From positions 1 through 6,813 of the forward strand of contig QQUB01000762.1 of NCBI GenBank assembly GCA_008501835.1: a stretch of 6,813 bases of DNA. Reading direction: 5' to 3'. The position numbers and the translations under genes are program-made. Shown piece after piece: positions 1-5,943 of the stretch. The notes under the pieces were generated by a model. The model searched no databases and was not told the origin of the DNA. It worked only from the letters and a program-made list of their open reading frames with translations. Position 1 is the first letter of the stretch, and each line of letters begins with the position of its first letter. The stretch comes from Bacteroidota bacterium. Its GTDB lineage: Bacteria; Bacteroidota; Bacteroidia; Chitinophagales; Saprospiraceae.

Positions 1-461
1 GCAAGGTTTGTAATTCCATCCTTAATCTGTATAATGAAGAAGGCATTGTTGTAGAACCGGCAGGTGCTTTGACAATTGCAGCCCTCGATTATTATGCTGA
101 TAAGATCAAAGGGAAAAATGTCGTTTGCATTTTGAGTGGCAGCAACAATGATATTACCAGAACACAGGAAATCAGGGAACGCTCATTGTTTTATGAAGGA
201 TTAAAACACTACTTCGTCATCAAATTTCCTCAGCGCGCTGGTGCCTTACGTGATTTCCTCAATGATGTCCTCGGCCCAACCGACGACATTACTCACTTTG
301 AATACACCAAAAAACACAATCGGGAAACCGGCCCTGCCCTCGTAGGTATTCGGGTTCAAAAGAAAGAAGATTATGAAGGGCTCATCTCCCGCATGGAGGC
401 CCACAACATCAACTATCAGACGCTGAACGATCAGAAGATGTTGTTTGATCTGTTGGTGTAG
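1..461 (+). CDS. ilvA: Threonine dehydratase (threonine ammonia-lyase), C-terminal part
   Basis: This is the 3' end of a biosynthetic threonine dehydratase, the PLP enzyme that converts L-threonine to 2-oxobutanoate and ammonia at the entry to isoleucine synthesis in the cytoplasm. The frame is open from base 3, so the gene starts outside the window; the TTG at 69 is an internal leucine codon and not a start. The visible 152 codons begin with the catalytic-domain motif EGIVVEPAGA, followed by SGSNNDITR, which corresponds to the SGxN segment near the PLP ring. A single regulatory ACT-like domain follows, beginning HYFVIKFPQRAGALRDFL and continuing through LGPTDDITHFEY. One such domain fits the shorter IlvA class, in contrast to the two-domain E. 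coli form. It ends with TAG. No partner ilv genes are visible downstream, so it is probably the last gene of its unit. The assignment is secure; allosteric behaviour cannot be read from this fragment. Confidence 0.95.
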   Translation, partial: KVCNSILNLYNEEGIVVEPAGALTIAALDYYADKIKGKNVVCILSGSNNDITRTQEIRERSLFYEGLKHYFVIKFPQRAGALRDFLNDVLGPTDDITHFEYTKKHNRETGPALVGIRVQKKEDYEGLISRMEAHNINYQTLNDQKMLFDLLV

Positions 462-643
462 ATGTCTTTAAGAATCAGATCTTTTCCACTCTTCTATACT
501 TTTAGCAAAAACTATTTGAAAAAATCAGTTGATCATAGGTAACATTTGTCGCTCTTAGGGTATAAAGTTAAGTTAAACCTTTCGATGCAATTGTGAAAAA
601 GAAAATAACTACCCTTTTGGTTTAACAAAAAACCAATTGGAAT

Positions 644-678
644 AAATGAGTTGAGATGTAAATTTTGACTCATTTTTT
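644..678 (+). terminator. Weak terminator-like hairpin with T tract
   Basis: AAATGAGT (644-651) pairs with ACTCATTT (668-675). In RNA the stem continues inward through U-G, G-U, A-U, G-U and A-U pairs to a 6-nt loop (657-662), giving about 13 pairs. A run of six T (673-678) overlaps the right arm and its end. The stem has only two G-C pairs, so it would be weak. It lies about 180 nt after the ilvA stop and just before the next gene, so it could end ilvA transcription or be chance in AT-rich DNA. Confidence 0.3.
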
Positions 679-679
679 A

Positions 680-708
680 TTTGTAAGCGTTTGTTTTTAG
701 TATCTTAA
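680..708 (+). promoter_or_regulatory. Possible promoter for the TPR-CHAT gene
   Basis: TTTG at 680-683 is followed after 17 nt by TATCTTAA at 701-708, which partly matches the Bacteroidota -7 consensus TAnnTTTG; the -33 element of that group is TTTG or TTG. The implied leader to the ATG at 727 is short, about 12-15 nt. The last two positions of the -7 element do not match. No purine-rich Shine-Dalgarno precedes the ATG. Beyond this and the hairpin, the 462-726 gap shows only a 7-bp inverted repeat TTGGTTT/AAACCAA (617-623 and 630-636) and AT-rich sequence. Confidence 0.2.
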
Positions 709-726
709 TGAGTTAAATCCGGGCCT

Positions 727-3700
727 ATGAAACTTGAAAAAAAATCCTCAATCTGGACTCTCCCTATCCTTGCTTCTTTGATCTTTTTCTTCTGCTCTTC
801 CTTTCAACAACAGGAATTTCCGCAAAGTAATTATCAAGAAGAAAAAATCTATAATGATTCTATTTATTGGGCAGATTCAATAAAAATTAATGAAATATAC
901 TATAACAGTTGGAAACATTACGGTGAGAGAGATTATCAAGCATTGATCGAGGATGGGAAAATGATGAAAGAAATTACAAATAAGCACCTCTCAAATAGAC
1001 AAGATACCTTTTTACTTTATTATAACCTCCTTGGAGTTGGCGCCATTGTACAAGGAGAAACCTTATTAGGCGATTATGAAAAGGGAATAAACAAAATGCT
1101 TGCGTGGAATGAGGACTTCCAGAAACTCGTTGGAGAATACCATGTTTTGATTTCAACCGGAAATGTAGGTATTGCCCAGGTTTATGAATTAATGGGAGAT
1201 TATGAAATGGAAGTTAAATACCATCAAAAAAGTATTCACGTCATGAACAACTTATTCGATGACGGCCACTATTTTTTTGGAAATGGGTATTGGAACTTAG
1301 GAAACTCTTTTTTAAATCTTGGAGAATATGAAAAATCAATATTCTATTTTGAAAAAGCATTTAAGGTCTACAGCGCCCTTAACACAATGCGAGCAATTGA
1401 CCCCCTCTTGTTGATGGCTGACGCTTACAGGATACAAGAAAACTATTCTATGGCGCTAAATTGCATGGACAGGGCGGTTGATTTTGCAAACTCTTTTTCT
1501 GACCAAACTGAATTTCTATTGGTAATATGTGATGAATTCTTCGGGAAAATTTACACAGATCTTAACGATTTTGACAAGGCCTATTACCATGTTAATAATT
1601 TCAAAAATTATTTTACAAATGTATCCGATATTGATATTATCCGAAAAAACTATTATTTAAACCTGGCTCATGCTCAATTAGGTCTTTTAGCTCTCAAGGA
1701 AAAACGCTACGTAGATGCGATCAAAGAATATGAATTAAGCCTGACACATTTCTTTGGATCCCATGAAAAAAACCATCCCCTCCAGGTACCCCATCAAATT
1801 GAAATTGGCAATGCCCTTTTCCTGAATGGTGAATATGAAGCAGCCCTGCAAAAACACCAAAGTTTAATTAATTTACTTTATCCCCAAATTTCTGCTGCTG
1901 ATTATGCTAAAAACCCCACCATTGATCAAATTATTAATTCTGAAAGTATCCTTGAAATACTTAGTCAAAAATCTATTATTTCGAAAAACTGGTTCCTATC
2001 CTCGAAACAACCTGAAATACTTAACCTTAGTCTTTCGACATTCGAACTTACCAATGAAGTAATTGACAAAATGCTCGCCAGTTATTCTACACCCAAATCA
2101 AAATCCTTTTTAAAGGCTAAAGCATCAAAAGTTTATGAAGAAGCAATCGATTTTTCTTTTCAACTTTTTAAACAGACCCAAGAACAAAAATACCTGGATC
2201 TTGCTTTTTTCTACCTCGAAAAAAACAAATCAACTCTTCTATTAGCTGAATTGAATAAAACCAATTCAAATGAATTCTCCGGTATTAACCTTGAGCTTAT
2301 TGATGAAGAGAAACGATTAAAAAAGAAACTAAGCCTATATGAAAAACTAATCTTCGAAGAAGAACTAAAAGCAACTCCCGATTCTATAAAACTGGGATTC
2401 TGGTATGACACTAATATTGAACTGAAGCACCGCTATGACTCTATAATGGCCAACATTAAAGAAAATCATCCCGATTATTTCCAATTACAATACGACCTTT
2501 CCATTTCCAGTATTCCGGATATACAAAGGAAACTCCCCAAAAACACTGCCTTAATTGAATACATGCTTGGAGATTCTTCTATGTTTACTTTTGCCATAAC
2601 TAAAGACGAGATCATTTTTAAAAGACATAAACAGATCCCTGGAATTACCAGCAGTTTAAAGACCTTCAGAAACCATCTGCATCAATATGATTATGGGAAT
2701 AAGGAAGAGACCGATAAAAAAAATGAATTCATTTCGTTTACTGAAAATGCTCAAAGACTATATGACCTTCTTCTAAAACCTGTTCTCTCTGAAATAAAAG
2801 CCGAAAACCTCGTAATCATCCCCGATGGTCAGCTTGGTTATGTTCCTTTTGAAATATTCCTCTCCGATATTCCTGAGTCACATAATTATAATTACCGGTC
2901 CCTACCCTATCTGTTTCTCGATCGAACCATTCGGTATGAATACTCCGCCACCTTATTGACCAGAGAATTCCCAAAAAAGAAAACGAAAAACCTCTACACC
3001 GGTTTTGGTCCAGAGTATGAAGGGGATGAATTGATGGCTTCCAGAAGCGGTTTGGATAGTATCCTTGTTTCTAATTTATTTGAGGGAACTGCACGGGCCG
3101 GGCTGACTCCATTACAATACAACCAGCCTGAGATTAATGAGATTGCGGAAAATACAAAAGGACAAGCTTTCACAGGTTCATTCGCACTGGAAAGCACCTT
3201 CAAAGAAACAGCACCTGACAGCCGGATCCTTCACCTGGCCATGCATTCCCTCACTAATGATGAGGCTCCTCTTTATTCTCAACTTGTATTCAGCAAAGAA
3301 CCGGACACCTTGGAAGACGGACTACTCCACGCCTATGAGCTCTATAATATGCAACTCAACGCCGAGCTCGCTGTACTCAGTGCTTGTAATACAGGGGCCG
3401 GTAAGCTTCAAAAAGGGGAAGGAATAATGAGTCTTTCCAGGGCTTTCAAATACGCCGGCTGCCCCAATATCGTAATGAGCCTGTGGAAGGCGGATGATCT
3501 CTCCACCAAAAAGATCATGACCAACTTCTTTGACAACCTGAAAGATGCACAAGGTAAAGATGTTGCGCTACAGGAAGCCAGAAAAACTTACCTCTTCGAA
3601 CAGGCAGATGATGCCATGACGCATCCGTATTACTGGGCAACTTTTGTGTTGATCGGAGATGGGGATAAAATCAATTTTGGCAAGACCAATAATTGGGCAT

Positions 3701-3771
3701 GGTGGGCGGTAGGTTTTATTGGTTTATTGGTGAGTATTTGGATAAGCAGGAAAAAACTATTGTTAAACTAA
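727..3771 (+). CDS. TPR-CHAT caspase-like protease, membrane-anchored
   Basis: A 1014-residue multi-domain protein. Residues 9-22 form a hydrophobic signal or anchor segment after a lysine-rich start (MKLEKK). TPR-like helical repeats follow, for example around 147-177, 188-218, 226-254, 316-346 and 357-390, and then a charged, probably coiled region near 520-590. A CHAT (caspase HetF-associated with TPR) domain spans about 604-980. Its hallmarks are PDGQLGYVPFE at 699-709, HLAMH with probable catalytic His840, LSACNTG with probable catalytic Cys887, and KGEGIMSLSRAF from 896. Residues 990-1006 (WAWWAVGFIGLLVSIWI) form a C-terminal membrane helix followed by RKK. CHAT domains are clan CD cysteine peptidases whose TPRs usually bind partners or triggers. 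The positive charges at both ends put the body outside the cytoplasm, which is an inference. The sequence around Cys23 (FFFC) is a poor lipobox. The substrate is not visible; the convergent anti-sigma-like protein is a candidate. The domain call is firm and the role is inferred. Confidence 0.92.
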   Translation: MKLEKKSSIWTLPILASLIFFFCSSFQQQEFPQSNYQEEKIYNDSIYWADSIKINEIYYNSWKHYGERDYQALIEDGKMMKEITNKHLSNRQDTFLLYYNLLGVGAIVQGETLLGDYEKGINKMLAWNEDFQKLVGEYHVLISTGNVGIAQVYELMGDYEMEVKYHQKSIHVMNNLFDDGHYFFGNGYWNLGNSFLNLGEYEKSIFYFEKAFKVYSALNTMRAIDPLLLMADAYRIQENYSMALNCMDRAVDFANSFSDQTEFLLVICDEFFGKIYTDLNDFDKAYYHVNNFKNYFTNVSDIDIIRKNYYLNLAHAQLGLLALKEKRYVDAIKEYELSLTHFFGSHEKNHPLQVPHQIEIGNALFLNGEYEAALQKHQSLINLLYPQISAADYAKNPTIDQIINSESILEILSQKSIISKNWFLSSKQPEILNLSLSTFELTNEVIDKMLASYSTPKSKSFLKAKASKVYEEAIDFSFQLFKQTQEQKYLDLAFFYLEKNKSTLLLAELNKTNSNEFSGINLELIDEEKRLKKKLSLYEKLIFEEELKATPDSIKLGFWYDTNIELKHRYDSIMANIKENHPDYFQLQYDLSISSIPDIQRKLPKNTALIEYMLGDSSMFTFAITKDEIIFKRHKQIPGITSSLKTFRNHLHQYDYGNKEETDKKNEFISFTENAQRLYDLLLKPVLSEIKAENLVIIPDGQLGYVPFEIFLSDIPESHNYNYRSLPYLFLDRTIRYEYSATLLTREFPKKKTKNLYTGFGPEYEGDELMASRSGLDSILVSNLFEGTARAGLTPLQYNQPEINEIAENTKGQAFTGSFALESTFKETAPDSRILHLAMHSLTNDEAPLYSQLVFSKEPDTLEDGLLHAYELYNMQLNAELAVLSACNTGAGKLQKGEGIMSLSRAFKYAGCPNIVMSLWKADDLSTKKIMTNFFDNLKDAQGKDVALQEARKTYLFEQADDAMTHPYYWATFVLIGDGDKINFGKTNNWAWWAVGFIGLLVSIWISRKKLLLN

Positions 3772-3773
3772 GA

Positions 3774-4565
3774 TTAATCCATTTTTTCGAGAATTTCAAT
3801 AGCCATAGTTTGGAAAGGATTTTTTGAAGCCGCAATTTCCTCGAAGGCCCTTTTGGCCTCTTCCTCTTTACCATCAATCTTGAGCAAAGCCAAAGCTTTG
3901 TACCAATTCTTTTTTGAATCATAACCGGTTTCAACGGAGGACAGGTACGTTACAGCAGAATCAGGTTGATCGGAAAGCAAAGCTAAAATACCACGTTGAT
4001 AGTTAATGTCAGAAGGATATCTTTCCTTGATTTCCTCTGGCAATGCATTAATAAAATCAAAGGCATTTTGATATTCGGTCATTTGGTATAAAGAATCTAC
4101 TTGGCTCCACAAACCCATAATTTTTTCCTGTGCCTCGGAAGACCTTACCGTTGCAGTATCACGGTCTATTCCTGATGAAGTCTGAATAGTTTCAGGTGCT
4201 GTAAAATAAGCCTGATATAATTCCTCAGGAGAATAAGATTTTTTTTGCAGATAAAAAAAGATCAAAATTCCAGCAGCGATCAACAATAAAACCCCGGCAG
4301 CCTTCCCCAGAAAATCCCTGATATGGATCACTCTGGAGGACTTACTTTTTTCGCTTGAGACCTCATCATTGACCGCTTGCAACTTTTTTCTGAAATCAAT
4401 TATATCTTTTTCTGTAAGGGCAGTTAGAATATCTTTTTGTAGGGCTAATTCCTTCGCCAGGTCAAGGTCTTCTTTTAATTGAGACTCAAACCAAATCAAG
4501 TCTTTTCCTGACAAACTCCCTTTTAAATATTTTTCAATCCATTCGGATCTTTCCTGGTGTGTCAT
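3774..4565 (-). CDS. Putative membrane anti-sigma factor with TPR-like periplasmic domain
   Basis: A 263-residue single-pass membrane protein. I start it at the ATG at 4565, 9 bp after the sigma stop. A TTG at 4574, directly after that stop, would add only three residues (MNK). Residues 1-85 are soluble and charged, with WIEKYLKGSLSGKDLIWFES, then QLKEDLDLAKELALQKDI. This resembles the cytoplasmic heads of Bacteroidota anti-sigma-like proteins (ExYLxGxLs...FExxLxxDxxLAxExxxxxxi). Residues 89-106 (AAGVLLLIAAGILIFFYL) form the membrane helix. The tail (107-263) should be periplasmic; it carries YQAYFTAP just after the membrane and TPR-like helical pairs from about 155 to the end. No zinc-binding HxxxCxxC motif of the ZAS anti-sigma type is present. 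Position directly behind an ECF sigma gene is the classic anti-sigma place. Sigma binding is inferred from context and the N-terminal pattern. It could alternatively be a scaffold for the CHAT protein. Confidence 0.75.
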   Translation of the reverse strand: MTHQERSEWIEKYLKGSLSGKDLIWFESQLKEDLDLAKELALQKDILTALTEKDIIDFRKKLQAVNDEVSSEKSKSSRVIHIRDFLGKAAGVLLLIAAGILIFFYLQKKSYSPEELYQAYFTAPETIQTSSGIDRDTATVRSSEAQEKIMGLWSQVDSLYQMTEYQNAFDFINALPEEIKERYPSDINYQRGILALLSDQPDSAVTYLSSVETGYDSKKNWYKALALLKIDGKEEEAKRAFEEIAASKNPFQTMAIEILEKMD

Positions 4566-4574
4566 TTTATTCAA

Positions 4575-5162
4575 TTAATAATCGATTAATTCTTCAAATC
4601 TGTCATCATTTTTAATCATTTCGGTCAACTTCTGCTTACATTGAAACTTCCGTTTTCTTGCATATCCCTCACTTTTGAATCCCATCAAAGAGGCGATCTC
4701 TTTCATATCTTTATTATCAATGAGGAACCAATGCAGGATCTTCTTACAATCCTCCCCCAGCAAATTGAATTTCTCCCTGTAAAGCTTGAATCGTTCAGTT
4801 CTTACCATGGCCTCTTCGGGATAAGCTCCCAATTTTAATACCTCCCAATCATCCATTGTTACCCCACTTTGATATTTTCTTCCCCGTAGCTTTTTATACC
4901 ACAGATTCTTGCATATGGCAAATAGGAAGGTATAAAAAGCACAGGTTAATTTCAGTTCATTATTTTTCACCTTTCTATAAATTGCTTCCAAGGCATCCAT
5001 AAAGATATCCTCAGCAGCCTCTTTGGTGCCTTTATTGGAAATGATATAATATTCGATTAGCGGGAGATATTCTTTGAAAATATATTGAAGTACACCGGAA
5101 TCATGCTGTCGAATACCATTAAGGTAGTCTTCATTCGAATATTTGCTCCGATTTGGTTTCAT
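4575..5162 (-). CDS. ECF-type RNA polymerase sigma factor
   Basis: A 195-residue sigma-70 family protein of the extracytoplasmic function group, which directs RNA polymerase to a small regulon. Region 2 covers about residues 25-93. Its core-binding 2.2 helix contains AEDIFMDALEAIY (50-62), and the promoter-melting part contains FYTFLFAICKNLWYKKLRGR (76-95). A short linker (about 96-120) leads to region 4 at about 132-180, with LGEDCKKILHWFL and the helix-turn-helix MKEIASLMGFKSEGYARKRK (153-172) that reads the -35-type element. There is no region 1 or 3, as expected for ECF sigmas. The ATG at 5162 lies about 25 nt downstream of the predicted transcription start. Its TAA is followed after 9 bp by the ATG of the anti-sigma-like gene, so the two are co-transcribed and probably translationally coupled. 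The family is clear; the exact ECF group and target promoters cannot be told from the sequence. Confidence 0.93.
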   Translation of the reverse strand: MKPNRSKYSNEDYLNGIRQHDSGVLQYIFKEYLPLIEYYIISNKGTKEAAEDIFMDALEAIYRKVKNNELKLTCAFYTFLFAICKNLWYKKLRGRKYQSGVTMDDWEVLKLGAYPEEAMVRTERFKLYREKFNLLGEDCKKILHWFLIDNKDMKEIASLMGFKSEGYARKRKFQCKQKLTEMIKNDDRFEELIDY

Positions 5163-5191
5163 TTTATTTTGATTCTCTGTGATATGCCAGG

Positions 5192-5224
5192 TAAATATAA
5201 CATTTTTTTCATCAGATAGGGTAA
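5192..5224 (-). promoter_or_regulatory. Probable promoter of the sigma/anti-sigma operon
   Basis: On the minus strand TATATTTA (5199-5192) matches the Bacteroidota -7 consensus TAnnTTTG at all but the last base. A TTA (5224-5222) sits 22 nt upstream, where the -33 TTG/TTTG is expected. This predicts a transcription start near 5187 and a leader of about 25 nt to the ATG at 5162. The -33 part falls inside the palindrome at 5217-5234. If the sigma factor recognises its own promoter, the relevant boxes may differ from the housekeeping pattern. Confidence 0.35.
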
Positions 5225-5234
5225 CGTTTCCCTA
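5217..5234. promoter_or_regulatory. 18-bp imperfect palindrome, operator-like
   Basis: TAGGGTAACGTTTCCCTA reads as TAGGG-T-AACGTT-T-CCCTA. It is symmetric on both strands except for one T/T mismatch pair, with its centre between 5225 and 5226. It lies in the divergent region and overlaps the expected -33 region of the sigma promoter, about 38 bp upstream of the predicted start. Such symmetry fits binding by a dimeric regulator, but no regulator gene other than the sigma pair is visible here. Confidence 0.35.
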
Positions 5235-5240
5235 CCTCCT

Positions 5241-5256
5241 GGTATAAAACTATACC
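5241..5256. repeat. Short inverted repeat GGTATA-aaac-TATACC
   Basis: Two perfect 6-bp arms, GGTATA (5241-5246) and TATACC (5251-5256), are separated by 4 bp. Its centre lies 23 bp from the centre of the 5217-5234 palindrome, about two helical turns. It could be a second operator, or a small hairpin in the leader of either divergent transcript. No T tract follows on either strand, so it is not a terminator. Confidence 0.3.
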
Positions 5257-5327
5257 TGATTAGAACAATCAGTTGGCAGATGCGAAAAGCCATAACAGAG
5301 TAGCATAAACATTTAAATTTTCCTATC

Positions 5328-5795
5328 ATGAAAGCATCACTAATTCTCTTACTATCTCTTCTTTCAGTATTTGCTTTTTCACAAAAAACCTTAACCTGGA
5401 AAGGTGGGACCCCGGGGAATGAGCATGATTGGTATGAACCCAAAAACTGGGATAAAAACATAGTCCCAGATGAGGATTCATATGTAATCATTAAAAGACT
5501 GAACACTGGCCATGATGCTCAACCAGTCATTGCAGAAAAAGTCATTGTTGCTTACATTGAGTTACAATCCAGGTCTATTTTAACGATATCCAATAAGGGA
5601 AGCCTTATTCTTGATGGTTCTTACACTTATAGCGAAGGAATCAATTTTTATGGGGGACAATTGTTAAACGAAGGTGTTTTGAATTTAAAAGGAATTGAGT
5701 TTTCCAATTTTAATGTGATTGCACACCATATTAAGGGGAACGGAAAAACCCTAGTAAATAATAAGCCAATTAGGAAAGAGTATGCTGGTTTCTAA
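5328..5795 (+). CDS. Small secreted protein with beta-solenoid-like repeats
   Basis: A 155-residue protein. Residues 1-18 are a clear Sec signal peptide (MKAS, then LILLLSLLSVFAFS) with likely cleavage at AFS|Q. The mature part opens with TWKGGTPGNEHDWYEPKNW, matching the WxGG...W...NW...P...D pattern that often begins secreted beta-helix or adhesin-type proteins in Bacteroidota. It continues with alternating strand-and-turn segments (ILTISNKGSLILDGSYTY, then GGQLLNEGVLNLKGI) typical of right-handed beta-solenoids. It lacks any visible C-terminal T9SS sorting domain and is far shorter than most proteins with this opening, so it should be periplasmic or freely secreted, or it may be a remnant of a larger adhesin. 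It is transcribed divergently from the sigma operon and is a candidate target of that sigma factor. No enzymatic motif is seen, and I do not recognise a named family. The start has no Shine-Dalgarno; the signal peptide fixes it. Confidence 0.8.
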   Translation: MKASLILLLSLLSVFAFSQKTLTWKGGTPGNEHDWYEPKNWDKNIVPDEDSYVIIKRLNTGHDAQPVIAEKVIVAYIELQSRSILTISNKGSLILDGSYTYSEGINFYGGQLLNEGVLNLKGIEFSNFNVIAHHIKGNGKTLVNNKPIRKEYAGF

Positions 5796-5943
5796 ATGAA
5801 CCGTGTATTTTTCCCATCATCCCCCACTATTCACCTTTCCTCAAATCAGACTACCTTATCGATTTGTCCAGGATTTTTAACAACCGGGATTTGCAGTAGC
5901 TCCCTTGCATAACCATAAATCAAATTTTCAAATAGTATATATC

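Noticed and set aside
617..636. Inverted repeat TTGGTTT/AAACCAA as a terminator of ilvA
   Set aside because: The 7-bp AT-rich stem has no T tract after it and lies over 150 nt from the ilvA stop; the hairpin at 644-678 is the better candidate.
2211..3552. Several short open frames inside the CHAT gene on both strands
   Set aside because: They overlap the conserved CHAT motifs in other frames and show no domain or start signal of their own.
5159..5506. 115-codon minus-strand open frame overlapping the divergent region
   Set aside because: It runs antisense through the start and signal peptide of the 5328 gene and has no recognisable domain. Only its last 17 codons are discussed, as a possible upstream ORF.
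5796..5912. 38-codon in-frame open stretch directly after the TAA of the 5328 gene, beginning with ATG
   Set aside because: Its Ser/Thr/Pro-rich translation has no recognisable motif and does not continue the beta-strand pattern, so it is probably chance and not stop read-through or a separate gene.
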